Both the position numbers and the translations under genes were made by a program. A DNA stretch of 64,000 nt, taken from NCBI RefSeq assembly GCF_038024875.1, contig NZ_CP136136.1, positions 3,348,001 to 3,412,000 on the forward strand, in the 5' to 3' direction. Source of the stretch: Gordonia rubripertincta. Lineage in GTDB: Bacteria; Actinomycetota; Actinomycetes; Mycobacteriales; Mycobacteriaceae. Under the pieces are notes generated by a model. It made no database searches. It saw only the letters and a program-made list of their open reading frames with translations, and was not told where the DNA came from. This document shows positions 34,075 through 44,872 of this stretch, piece by piece (position 1 is the stretch's first letter; the number at the start of each line of letters is the position of its first letter).

Positions 34075-34850
34075 CATCCGCGGAGCATCCGGCCGAGTCG
34101 TCCCAGCCGGGGGCGTCCAAGACCGGGCCGAAGTCCTCGCGACGGCCGCAGATGATCGCGGCGATCCTGATGCTGGCCACGGCTGCCGCGTTCTGGGGTG
34201 CGAGCCGGCTGACCTGGGCGACCGTGTCGGCCGAGGACGGCCTCTCACCCCAGCGCACTTTCGACGTCAAGGGATCGGACTGGAGTCCCTGGCTCACGCC
34301 GCTTGCCCTGGTGTACCTCGCCGGCATCGCCGCGGTGCTGTCGGTACGCGGTTGGGGCCTGCGCCTGGTCGCGCTGCTCGTGGCTGTCGGTGGCGTGCTC
34401 GCCGCCTTCCCGGCGATCTCGCTGATCGTCGGCGGCGCCGACTCCGAGTACGCCGCCGACGCCGGGGACATCCCGGACCGGTACATCGCTCTCTACACCG
34501 ACACCCAGTGGCTGCCCGCCGCGCTGGTCCTACTCGGCACGGTGTGTGCCGTCGCCGCCGCGGTTGTGCTGCTCCGGGTCGCCAGAGGTGCGACGATGTC
34601 GTCGAAGTACAAGACCCCCGCAGCCCGGCGCGAGGAGCTCGAGACCGAGATCTTCGCCGACTACGAGCGGCGGAAGAAGGCGGGCGCGGCCGACACCACC
34701 CAGACCGGGGACACCCCGGCCGGCGGCGCCGCGACCGGCGGAAAGGGCGGTCGGTCGGCCGACGACCCGGACGCGAACGAGCGCATGATGTGGGACGCGC
34801 TCGACACGGGCATCGATCCGACGGATCCGACCGATTCGGACGAACGCTGA
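34071..34850 (+). CDS. Trp region conserved membrane protein (TIGR02234-type)
   Basis: 259 residues with four hydrophobic segments (about 24-42, 78-95, 102-123, 148-168), a conserved large loop between the first two, and a polar, Lys/Glu/Gly-rich cytoplasmic C-terminus (about 175-259). The location between trpE and trpC, overlapping trpE by 4 bases, and the topology match the actinobacterial trp-operon-associated membrane protein family. Function unknown; a role in tryptophan or precursor handling is only suggested by the conserved neighbourhood. About 180 bases without a gene follow, with a TACCCT element (34991-34996) that may be the trpC promoter. Confidence 0.87.
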   Translation: MTSAEHPAESSQPGASKTGPKSSRRPQMIAAILMLATAAAFWGASRLTWATVSAEDGLSPQRTFDVKGSDWSPWLTPLALVYLAGIAAVLSVRGWGLRLVALLVAVGGVLAAFPAISLIVGGADSEYAADAGDIPDRYIALYTDTQWLPAALVLLGTVCAVAAAVVLLRVARGATMSSKYKTPAARREELETEIFADYERRKKAGAADTTQTGDTPAGGAATGGKGGRSADDPDANERMMWDALDTGIDPTDPTDSDER

Positions 34851-35032
34851 TCCTGCGGGCGAGCAGTGACCCGATCCACAGGTCTCCCTGAGACTCGCAC
34901 GGCAGGCTGAGATATGCGTAACAGTCCAGGACCGCTCCCGTCTCGGAGAGGATCGGCCAACCCCGTGACAGGTCGCCGAGACGATCGGGCTACCCTGAGA
35001 CCACACGACGAGCGGAAGGGAGCGGAGTCGCT

Positions 35033-35851
35033 GTGAGCATGCCCAACGTTCTCGAGTCGATCATCGAGGGAGTCAAAGCCGACGTCGCCGCACGTGAAGC
35101 GGTGGTCGATTTCGCTGCTGTGAAGGCCGCATCGGCGAAGGCTCCCGCTCCCCGGGACGCCATGGCCGCACTCCGTCAGCCCGGTATCGGGGTGATCGCC
35201 GAGGTCAAGCGAGCCAGCCCGTCCAAGGGTGAACTGGCCACGATCGGCGATCCCGCCGAACTGGCCGGGGCCTACGAAGAAGGCGGCGCCCGCATCATCA
35301 GCGTGCTGACCGAGGAGCGACGCTTCCACGGATCACTCGCCGACCTCGACGCCGTTCGCGCGGCAGTCGACATCCCGGTCCTGCGCAAGGACTTCATCGT
35401 CGGGCCGTATCAGATCCATGAGGCCCGTGCCCACGGCGCCGATGTCATCCTGCTGATCGTGGCAGCCCTCGAGCAGAACGTCCTCGCCTCGCTGCTCGAC
35501 CGCACCGAGAGCCTCGGCATGACCGCGCTCGTGGAGGTCCACACCGAGGAAGAGGCCGACCGTGCCCTCGAGGCAGGTGCGTCGGTCGTCGGCGTGAACG
35601 CCCGCAACCTCAAGACCCTCCAGGTCGAGCGGGACACCTTCTCTCGCATCGCCCCCGGCCTGCCGACCGAGACCATCCGCATCGCGGAGTCGGGCGTGCG
35701 CGGCACCGCCGATCTGCTGGCCTACGCAGGCGCAGGCGCCGACGCCGTCCTGGTGGGTGAGGGACTAGTGACAAGTGGTGACCCCCGCGCCGCGGTGCGT
35801 GAGCTGGTCACCGCGGGTACCCACCCGTCGTGCCCGAAACCAGTTCGCTGA
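35033..35851 (+). CDS. trpC: Indole-3-glycerol phosphate synthase
   Basis: Closes the indole ring from CdRP. 272 residues, monofunctional. The barrel motifs IAEVKRASPSKG (near 55-66), VLRKDFIVGPYQI (near 116), VEVHTEEEADRAL, VGVNARNLKTL and RIAESGVRG hold the catalytic Lys/Glu residues. GTG start at 35033 with AAGGGAGCGGAG upstream; an ATG two codons later is the alternative. trpB follows after 61 bases. Confidence 0.95.
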   Translation: MSMPNVLESIIEGVKADVAAREAVVDFAAVKAASAKAPAPRDAMAALRQPGIGVIAEVKRASPSKGELATIGDPAELAGAYEEGGARIISVLTEERRFHGSLADLDAVRAAVDIPVLRKDFIVGPYQIHEARAHGADVILLIVAALEQNVLASLLDRTESLGMTALVEVHTEEEADRALEAGASVVGVNARNLKTLQVERDTFSRIAPGLPTETIRIAESGVRGTADLLAYAGAGADAVLVGEGLVTSGDPRAAVRELVTAGTHPSCPKPVR

Positions 35852-35912
35852 CATACGTCTTCGGGCCGTGTTCGGTCCATGTCGTCGTCGGCCCGATCGA
35901 CTGTGAGATGTA

Positions 35913-37240
<1,328 letters not shown>

Positions 37241-37244
<4 letters not shown>

Positions 37245-38050
37245 GCGCAGACACCATCTCATCGAAGACCGGACCGGTTTTCGACAAGTGCCGCGAGGAG
37301 AACCGCAGCGCCCTCATCGGATATCTCCCCGTGGGTTATCCGACGCTGGACGATTCGCTGACCTCGTTCCGGACGATGGTCGACGTCGGTTGCGACATCA
37401 TCGAGGTGGGCGTGCCCTACTCCGATCCGGTGATGGACGGTCCGACCATCCAGGAGGCCGCCGACCTCGCCCTCACCAACGGCGTTCGGGTGCGCGACGT
37501 GTTCACCGCGGTGGAGGCGATCAGCTCGGCCGGCGGCACCGCGGTGGTCATGAGCTACTGGAACCCGGTGCTGCAGTACGGCGTCGAGAACTTCGCGCGG
37601 GACCTCGCCAACGCGGGCGGTGCCGGGCTCATCACGCCGAACCTGATTCCCGAAGAGGGCGCTCAGTGGCACGCCGCCTCGGATGAGTACGGCCTGGACC
37701 GCATATACCTCGTCGCGCCGTCGTCGACCACCGAGCGCATCGCGCTGACCGTCGACGCCTCCCGCGGATTCGTCTATGCCGCGTCCACGATGGGTGTCAC
37801 CGGTGCGCGTGACGCGGTGTCGGACATGGCTCCCGAGCTGTGCGCACGCGTGCGGGAGTACTCCGACATCCCGATCGGCGTCGGACTCGGTGTCCGCAAC
37901 CGTGAGCAGGCCGCCCAGATCGCGTCCTACTCCGACGGCGTCATCGTCGGCTCGGCTCTGGTGACCGCCGCCAAGGCCGGTCAGGACCGTTTGGCCTCGC
38001 TCGTCGGTGAACTCGCCGAGGGCGTGCGGTCGCGCCACGCTGCCGTCTGA
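37241..38050 (+). CDS. trpA: Tryptophan synthase alpha subunit
   Basis: Cleaves indole-3-glycerol phosphate to indole and glyceraldehyde 3-phosphate within the TrpAB complex. 269 residues. Catalytic Glu and Asp are in IIEVGVPYSDPVMDGPTIQ; the phosphate-binding end has VGLGVRNREQA and VIVGSAL. ATG overlaps the trpB stop. The usual loop-2/loop-6 sequences are present. Confidence 0.96.
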
Positions 38051-38180
38051 CGCTGCTTCAACGAGTCGCGGGCCACCTGTCCGCCGGTCGAGTAGCGGCC
38101 GAGGGGTTGCCCGAGGTCCGTATCCCGAGGCCGGCCACGCCCCGACAACCAGACCGCGCGGGAGTGGGTGCCGTGTCGGT

Positions 38181-38186
38181 TAGGGT
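38181..38186 (+). promoter_or_regulatory. Candidate -10 of a leaderless lgt transcript
   Basis: TAGGGT (TAnnnT) ends 3 bases before ATG 38190 and 6 bases before GTG 38193. The usual distance to the start site would place +1 at the GTG, so lgt may be leaderless with GTG start. Confidence 0.4.
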
Positions 38187-38189
38187 TGC

Positions 38190-39986
38190 ATGGTGAACGC
38201 GCCGACCACGACGATGCTCGCCTACATCCCCAGTCCGCCCCAGGGCGTGTGGGATCTCGGACCGTTCCCGCTGCGCGCGTACGCGCTGTGCATCATCGCG
38301 GGGATCATCGTCGCGGTCTGGTGGGGCAACCGCCGGTGGATCGCTCGCGGGGGACAGGAAGGCGAGGTCCTCGACGTCGCGATCTGGGCCGTCCCGTTCG
38401 GTCTCCTCGGTGGGCGCCTCTACCACCTCATCACCGACTGGAAGACCTACTTCGGGGCAGACGCCCCCAAGGAGCCACTCGACGCGCTGCGGATCTGGGA
38501 CGGTGGTCTCGGAATCTGGGGTGCGGTCGCGCTCGGCGCGGTCGGTGCGTGGATCGGCGCCCGACGCCGCGGTATCCGACTACCCGCCTTCGGTGACGCG
38601 ATCGCCCCGCCGATCCTGTTGGCCCAGGCCATCGGTCGGCTCGGCAACTACTTCAACCAGGAGCTGTACGGCCGGGAGACGACCCTGCCGTGGGGTCTGG
38701 AGATCTACGAACGGGTCAACAAGGCCGGCTACGCCAACGCCGGCCTGATCGACGGCAAGTCCAACGGCGTCGTGGTCGCTGTCGTCCAGCCGACGTTCCT
38801 CTACGAACTGCTGTGGAACGTCCTGATCGTGATCCTCCTGGTGGTCATCGACCGCAGGTTCCGCATCGGCCACGGCCGCCTGTTCGCGCTCTACATCGCC
38901 GGCTACTGCCTCGGCCGGTTCTTCATCGAGATGCTCCGTGACGACCGTGCCGCCGTCGCCAACTACATCGCCGGCATCCGTCCGAACCTCTTCACCGCCG
39001 CCCTCGTGTTCGTGTGCGCGATCGTCTACTTCGTCGTCGCGCCCAAGGGCCGTGAACAGGGCCTGGAGATGTACCACCCCGAACGCGCCGCCGAACTCGA
39101 GGAACAGGGTGTCGCCGGATACGTCGACGACTGGTACGACGAGGACTTCGACGACCTCGATGCTGTCGAAGACGACGAACCGCCCGCAGATGTGGACACA
39201 CTGGACGCCCTCGACGCCGAGGCCGACAAGGTGGAGACCAGTAGTGTCCCAACCGCACCTGCAGCCGTGAAGGCAGAGGATCACGAGCCCGCGGTCGAAA
39301 CCGCCGACGAGTCGAGCCCGGAGGATGATTCGCCGGCTCCCCGCGAGGTTGCCGAGCCGGTGGTTCCGGTGGTCGACCACGACCACGACGACGACGCCGC
39401 GGTCGCGGAGACCGAGGCCCCGGAACCCGAGGGAGAGGAGGCCGAAGCCGAAGCGGCAACGCTCGCAGCGGAGGCTGAGGAGTTGGAGCCTGCCGCGGAG
39501 GAGCCCGACGCAGCCGAGTCCGCTGAGGGAGGCGACCCGGAGGTCACGAATCCCGAGGTAGAGGACGACGCGACCGCCGACGCGGAAGACGGAGCCTCGG
39601 TCGATGCAGCAGCGGACGACGAGGCCGACGACGTCGTCGAGACCGAAGACGTCGTGGACGCCGACGTCGAATCCGAGGACGCGGCAGGCAATGCCGAACC
39701 CGAGGACGCAGCAACTGCCGTCTCGGAGCCAGAGGACGAGGCACCCGGCGTCTTCGAATCTGAGGACGCGACAACTGGCACCGCAGAGCCTGAGGACGCC
39801 ACGACAGGCTCGGCTGATGCCGACCCCGAACCGTCTGACGCTCAAACCGGTGACGCAGAACTGCCGAACGCGGATCAGGCCGATGCGAAAGCCACCGACG
39901 CCGGAGAGACCGACGCCGGAGAGACCGATGCGGCAAGCAGTCTCCGCCGCCGGGTCGCCTCCCGGTTCCGTCGGCGTCGTTCCTGA
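38190..39986 (+). CDS. lgt: Prolipoprotein diacylglyceryl transferase with long acidic C-terminal tail
   Basis: Membrane enzyme that transfers diacylglycerol from phosphatidylglycerol to the lipobox cysteine. Residues 1-300 form the multi-pass Lgt core, with IPSPPQGVWDLGPFPLRAYA, GGRLYHLITDW and the signature AIGRLGNYFNQELYGRET. From about 318 to 575 the protein is an unusually long, low-complexity Glu/Asp/Ala tail with short degenerate repeats (such as EPEDA). It ends in a basic SLRRRVASRFRRRRS; total 598 residues against about 270-300 for a plain Lgt. The tail should be cytoplasmic and disordered. Start: ATG 38190 or GTG 38193; a later ATG at 38214 is also possible. Confidence 0.93.
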   Translation: MVNAPTTTMLAYIPSPPQGVWDLGPFPLRAYALCIIAGIIVAVWWGNRRWIARGGQEGEVLDVAIWAVPFGLLGGRLYHLITDWKTYFGADAPKEPLDALRIWDGGLGIWGAVALGAVGAWIGARRRGIRLPAFGDAIAPPILLAQAIGRLGNYFNQELYGRETTLPWGLEIYERVNKAGYANAGLIDGKSNGVVVAVVQPTFLYELLWNVLIVILLVVIDRRFRIGHGRLFALYIAGYCLGRFFIEMLRDDRAAVANYIAGIRPNLFTAALVFVCAIVYFVVAPKGREQGLEMYHPERAAELEEQGVAGYVDDWYDEDFDDLDAVEDDEPPADVDTLDALDAEADKVETSSVPTAPAAVKAEDHEPAVETADESSPEDDSPAPREVAEPVVPVVDHDHDDDAAVAETEAPEPEGEEAEAEAATLAAEAEELEPAAEEPDAAESAEGGDPEVTNPEVEDDATADAEDGASVDAAADDEADDVVETEDVVDADVESEDAAGNAEPEDAATAVSEPEDEAPGVFESEDATTGTAEPEDATTGSADADPEPSDAQTGDAELPNADQADAKATDAGETDAGETDAASSLRRRVASRFRRRRS

Positions 39987-40140
39987 TCTTCCCGGCTCCG
40001 GGAGAACCGAGCACGAAAGCCGCTTGGCGACAACCACCGCTGTTCTGCGCCCTCCGGTCGCGAGTATCACAGCCGTCGAGCACACGCGTTCGCCGTGCTG
40101 TTCGGATACGATCGAATTTCACGACGCGCGATCTCCGACC

Positions 40141-40200
40141 GCCCGGTACCGACCGTCTCGTCCCACGGGTCGCGACGGATTCGACTCAGCCCGGTACCGA
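40141..40200. repeat. Pair of 12-base direct repeats upstream of gltB
   Basis: GCCCGGTACCGA occurs at 40141-40152 and 40189-40200, each containing the palindrome CGGTACCG. They lie 100-160 bases before gltB in the 314-base gap after lgt, which otherwise shows no gene. Could be regulator sites or chance. Confidence 0.4.
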
Positions 40201-40300
40201 TCTCGGCACGGTCATCCGCTCGCCGCGCAATACTCCTCGGGCCAGTGCTGTCCCAGTGGACACTCAGCAGCGATCCGTTCCGGATCGAGTGGAGGTAGTG

Positions 40301-43300
40301 ATGCTGTTTTCTGCGCTCCCGGCCAAGCAGGGCCTGTACGACCCGGAGGCCGAGGTCGACTCCTGCGGTGTCGCGATGGTCGCCGACATCCATGGACGTC
40401 GTTCGCATTCCATCGTTGCCGACGGGCTGCTGGCACTGGAGAACCTCGAGCACCGCGGGGCCGCCGGAGCCGAGACCAACAGCGGCGACGGCGCCGGCAT
40501 CCTGATCCAGCTGCCCGACGAATTGCTGCGCGCCGCCGTCGACTTCGAGCTGCCCGAGCCGGCCGCGGATGGCTCCCACACCTATGCCGCGGGTACCTGC
40601 TTCCTGCCCATGGACGAGGAACTGCGCCGGCAGGCGATCGCGCGGGTGGAGGCGCTCGCCGCCGACGAGGGCATCACCATCCTCGGCTGGCGCGACGTCC
40701 CGGTCGACCACGAGCACGCCGACATCGGCGGCACCGCGGTCGCCTGTATGCCGTACATGATGCAGCTGTTCGTCACCGTCCACCCCGAGGCGGGTGCCGA
40801 GCGCATCGGCGGTGCGGCCCTCGACCGCTTCATCTATCCGTTCCGCAAGCAGGCCGAGCGCGTCACCCCGGAGATCGAGGAGGCGGGCCTCGGCCTGTAC
40901 TTCCCGTCGCTGTCGAGCCGCACCATGGTCTACAAGGGCATGCTCACCACGATGCAGTTGCCGCTGTACTACGAGGACCTGCGCGACGACCGCTGCCAGA
41001 GCGCCATCGCGATCGTCCACTCGCGCTTCTCCACCAACACCTTCCCGTCGTGGCCGCTCGCGCATCCGTTCAGGTTCGTCGCCCACAACGGCGAGATCAA
41101 CACGGTGCGCGGCAACCGCAACCGCATGCGCGCCCGCGAGGCTCTGCTCGAGACCGACCTCATCCCCGGCGACCTCAAGCGCGCCTTCCCGATCTGCACC
41201 CCCGAGGCATCGGACTCGGCGTCGCTCGACGAGGTACTCGAACTGCTGCACCTCGGCGGCCGCAGCGTGCCGCACGCGGTCATGATGATGGTTCCCGAGG
41301 CGTGGGAGAACGTCCCCGACATGGACCCCAAACGCCGTGCGTTCCTTCAGTTCAACGCATCGCTGATGGAGGCCTGGGACGGGCCGGCGTGTGTCACCTT
41401 CACCGACGGTACCGTGGTCGGCGCGGTGCTCGACCGGAACGGGCTGCGCCCCGGCCGCTGGTGGCAGACGCGCGACGGCCGGATCATCCTCGCCTCGGAG
41501 GCGGGTGTCCTCGACGTCCCGGTCGACGACGTCATCAGCAAGGGCCGCCTCGAACCGGGCCGCATGTTCCTCGTCGACACCGCCCAGGGCCGGATCATCC
41601 CCGACGAGGAGATCAAGGGCGAGCTGATGAACGCCGAGGCGTACGACGAGTGGCTGCACGCCGGGCTCCTCGACATCGCCACGCTTCCCGAACGCCCGGT
41701 CTTCCAGCCCAACCACGACACCGTGGTCCGCCGCCAGCTGTCGTTCGGGTACACCGAAGAGGACCTGAGGGTGCTGCTGACGCCGATGGCGGCGTCGGGT
41801 TACGAGCCGCTCGGCTCGATGGGCACCGACACCCCGATAGCCGTGCTGTCGCGGCGTTCCCGGTTGCTCTACGACTACTTCGTGGAACTCTTCGCGCAGG
41901 TCACGAACCCGCCGCTGGATGCGATCCGCGAGGAGATCGTCACCTCGATGGGGCGTGTGATGGGCCCGGAGCAGAACCTGCTCGACCCCACCGCCGCGTC
42001 GTGCCGCCAGATCATGCTGCACTGGCCGGTCCTCGACAACGCCGACCTCGCCAAGCTGGTCCACATCAACGACGACGGTGATCACCCGGGCCTGTCCGCC
42101 AAGGTGCTGCGCGCGCTGTACGAGGTGAACGAAGGGGGAGAAGGTCTCCGGGTCGCCCTCGAGGACCTGCGCGCGCGGGCCAGCCAGGCGATCGCCGAGG
42201 GCCACACCACCCTCGTCATCTCCGACCGGCTCACCGACTCCGGTCACGCACCGATCCCGTCGCTGCTGGCCATCTCGGCGGTCCACCATCATCTGGTGCG
42301 CACCAAGGAACGCACCCGGGTCGCGCTGGTCGTCGAATCCGGTGACGCCCGCGAGGTCCACCACATCGCGACGCTCATCGGTTTCGGTGCGGCCGCGGTC
42401 AATCCGTACCTGGCCCTGGAGACGATCGAGGACCTCATCGCCGAGGGCGAGCTGATCGGCGTCACCCCGTCGAAGGCCATCCGCAACTACCTCGAGGCGC
42501 TCGGCAAGGGCGTCTTGAAGGTGATGAGCAAGATGGGCATCTCGACCATAAGCTCCTACACCGCAGCACAGGCTTTCGAGGCCGTCGGCCTGTCGTCGGA
42601 GGTCGTGCGCGAGTACTTCACCCGCACGGTGTCGCGCATCGAGGGCGTCGGTCTCGACGAGCTCGCGGAGGAAGTTCGTATCCGGCATCACCGGGCGTTC
42701 CCGGAGAACCCGACCGAGCAGGTCTACCGACGTCTCGACTCGGGCGGCGAGTACCAGTACCGCCGCGAAGGCGAGCTGCACCTGTTCACCCCGGAGACCG
42801 TGTTCCTGCTGCAGCACGCCACCAAGACCGGGCAGGCGGAGATCTTCCAGAAGTACTCCGACGAGGTCGACCGGCTGTCGCGCAAGGGCGGCACGCTCCG
42901 CGGGCTGTTCGAGTTCGATCTCGATGCGCGCGAACCGATCCCGATCGAGGAGGTGGAACCGGTCGAGGAGATCCTGAAGCGCTTCAACACCGGCGCCATG
43001 AGCTACGGCTCGATCTCCGCCGAGGCCCACGAGACGATCGCGATGGCAATGAACAAGATCGGCGGCCGGTCGAACTCGGGGGAGGGTGGCGAGGACGTCG
43101 ACCGCCTCTACGACCCGGAACGACGCAGCGCGGTCAAGCAGGTCGCGTCCGGTCGGTTCGGTGTGACCAGCGACTACCTGATCAACGCCACCGACATCCA
43201 GATCAAGATGGCGCAGGGCGCGAAACCCGGTGAGGGCGGCCAGCTTCCGGCGTACAAGGTGTACCCGTGGATCGCCAAGACCCGGCACTCGACGCCCGGT

Positions 43301-44872
43301 GTCGCGCTGATCTCGCCGCCGCCGCACCACGACATCTACTCGATCGAGGACCTCGCGCAGCTGATCCACGATCTGAAGAACGCCAACTCGCAGGCCCGCA
43401 TCCACGTGAAGCTGGTCAGCGCGGTAGGCGTGGGAACGGTCGCGACCGGCGTCTCCAAGGCGCATGCCGACGTCGTGCTCATCTCCGGGCACGACGGCGG
43501 TACCGGTGCGTCGCCGCTGACCTCACTCAAGCACGCGGGCACCCCGTGGGAGATAGGCCTGGCCGACGCCCAGCAGACGCTCATGCTCAACGGTCTGCGC
43601 GACCGCATCACCGTGCAATGCGACGGTGCGCTGCGCACCGGCCGCGACGTCATCATGGCCGCCCTGCTCGGCGCCGAGGAGTACGGCTTCTCGACCGCGC
43701 CGCTCATCGTGGCGGGTTGCATCATGATGCGCGTGTGTCATCTCGACACCTGCCCGGTCGGCGTGGCGACCCAGAACCCGCAGCTGCGTTCGCGTTTCAC
43801 CGGACAGGTCGACCACCTGGTCAACTTCTTCCGGTTCATCGCCGAGGACGTGCGGAAGTACCTGGCACTGCTGGGATACCGGACCCTCGACGAGGCCATC
43901 GGACAGTCGCAGCGGTTGCACACCGATTCCGCCGTGGCACATTGGAAGTCGAAGGGTCTCGATCTGTCGCCGATCTTCCGGAAGGTCGAAGGCAAGGGGC
44001 CGAGCAGGCGGGTGCGGGAGCAGTACCACGCACTCGACCGTGCGCTCGACCAGACGCTCATCCAGCTCGCCGAAGGCGCGCTGGAGGACGCCCACCCGGT
44101 GACGCTCGAGCTGCCGGTGCGCAACGTCAACCGGACCGTGGGCACGCTGCTCGGCGCCGAGGTCACCCGTCGCTACGGTGCGGTGGGCCTGGCCGAGGAC
44201 ACGATCGTGGTGAAGCTGGAGGGTTCGGCCGGGCAGTCGCTCGGCGCGTTCCTCCCGCCGGGAGTGACGATCAGGCTCACCGGCGACACGAATGACTACG
44301 TCGGCAAGGGGCTGTGCGGCGGCAAGATCGTCGTCGCCCCGCACCCCGACTCGTGGTTCGTCGCCGAGGACCAGGTCATCGCGGGCAACACCATCCTCTA
44401 TGGCGCGACGTCGGGCGAGGTGTACCTGCGCGGCCGCGTCGGCGAGCGGTTCTCGGTGCGGAACTCGGGTGCGACCGCGGTCGTCGAGGGCGTGGGCGAC
44501 CACGCCTGCGAATACATGACCGGCGGGCGTGTGGTGGTCCTCGGGCCGACCGGGCGCAACCTCGCGGCGGGGATGTCGGGTGGCATCGCCTTCGTGCACG
44601 ACCTCGACCCCGACAAGGTCAACATGGCGATGGTCGAACTCATGCGCCCCGACCCCGACGACCTGGCCTGGCTCAAGGAGACCATCACCGAGCACGCCGA
44701 GCTGACCGGCTCGGCGATCGGTGCGTCGATCCTCGCGGACTGGCCCCGGCGCTGCCTGGCGTTCACGAAGGTCATGCCGACCGATTACAAGCGTGTCCTC
44801 GACGCGGCCCGGATGGCCGAGGCCGAGGGACGCGACGTCGATTCAGCGATCATGGAGGCGGCACGTGGCTGA
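40301..44872 (+). CDS. gltB: Glutamate synthase large subunit
   Basis: NADPH-GOGAT alpha subunit: makes glutamate from glutamine and 2-oxoglutarate. 1,523 residues. The first 21 residues are a propeptide, and Cys22 (VDSCGVAMV) becomes the N-terminal nucleophile of the class II glutaminase domain (22-430). Then come the central domain, the FMN-binding synthase domain (about 870-1240, SNSGEGGEDVDR, GEGGQLPAYKVYPWIA, SGHDGGTGASPL), and the 3Fe-4S site CHLDTCPVGVATQ. The C-terminal beta-helix (about 1270-1500) has NDYVGKGLCGGKIVV. ATG preceded by GGAGG at 5 bases. Overlaps gltD by 8 bases. Confidence 0.96.
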   Translation: MLFSALPAKQGLYDPEAEVDSCGVAMVADIHGRRSHSIVADGLLALENLEHRGAAGAETNSGDGAGILIQLPDELLRAAVDFELPEPAADGSHTYAAGTCFLPMDEELRRQAIARVEALAADEGITILGWRDVPVDHEHADIGGTAVACMPYMMQLFVTVHPEAGAERIGGAALDRFIYPFRKQAERVTPEIEEAGLGLYFPSLSSRTMVYKGMLTTMQLPLYYEDLRDDRCQSAIAIVHSRFSTNTFPSWPLAHPFRFVAHNGEINTVRGNRNRMRAREALLETDLIPGDLKRAFPICTPEASDSASLDEVLELLHLGGRSVPHAVMMMVPEAWENVPDMDPKRRAFLQFNASLMEAWDGPACVTFTDGTVVGAVLDRNGLRPGRWWQTRDGRIILASEAGVLDVPVDDVISKGRLEPGRMFLVDTAQGRIIPDEEIKGELMNAEAYDEWLHAGLLDIATLPERPVFQPNHDTVVRRQLSFGYTEEDLRVLLTPMAASGYEPLGSMGTDTPIAVLSRRSRLLYDYFVELFAQVTNPPLDAIREEIVTSMGRVMGPEQNLLDPTAASCRQIMLHWPVLDNADLAKLVHINDDGDHPGLSAKVLRALYEVNEGGEGLRVALEDLRARASQAIAEGHTTLVISDRLTDSGHAPIPSLLAISAVHHHLVRTKERTRVALVVESGDAREVHHIATLIGFGAAAVNPYLALETIEDLIAEGELIGVTPSKAIRNYLEALGKGVLKVMSKMGISTISSYTAAQAFEAVGLSSEVVREYFTRTVSRIEGVGLDELAEEVRIRHHRAFPENPTEQVYRRLDSGGEYQYRREGELHLFTPETVFLLQHATKTGQAEIFQKYSDEVDRLSRKGGTLRGLFEFDLDAREPIPIEEVEPVEEILKRFNTGAMSYGSISAEAHETIAMAMNKIGGRSNSGEGGEDVDRLYDPERRSAVKQVASGRFGVTSDYLINATDIQIKMAQGAKPGEGGQLPAYKVYPWIAKTRHSTPGVALISPPPHHDIYSIEDLAQLIHDLKNANSQARIHVKLVSAVGVGTVATGVSKAHADVVLISGHDGGTGASPLTSLKHAGTPWEIGLADAQQTLMLNGLRDRITVQCDGALRTGRDVIMAALLGAEEYGFSTAPLIVAGCIMMRVCHLDTCPVGVATQNPQLRSRFTGQVDHLVNFFRFIAEDVRKYLALLGYRTLDEAIGQSQRLHTDSAVAHWKSKGLDLSPIFRKVEGKGPSRRVREQYHALDRALDQTLIQLAEGALEDAHPVTLELPVRNVNRTVGTLLGAEVTRRYGAVGLAEDTIVVKLEGSAGQSLGAFLPPGVTIRLTGDTNDYVGKGLCGGKIVVAPHPDSWFVAEDQVIAGNTILYGATSGEVYLRGRVGERFSVRNSGATAVVEGVGDHACEYMTGGRVVVLGPTGRNLAAGMSGGIAFVHDLDPDKVNMAMVELMRPDPDDLAWLKETITEHAELTGSAIGASILADWPRRCLAFTKVMPTDYKRVLDAARMAEAEGRDVDSAIMEAARG

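Noticed and set aside
32053..34248. 731-codon minus-strand open frame over hisI-trpE
   Set aside because: Shadow of trpE and neighbours; crosses several clear gene boundaries.
40067..43492. 1,141-codon minus-strand open frame
   Set aside because: Antisense shadow of gltB; no recognisable motif, composition is skewed to Arg/Asp/Val/His.
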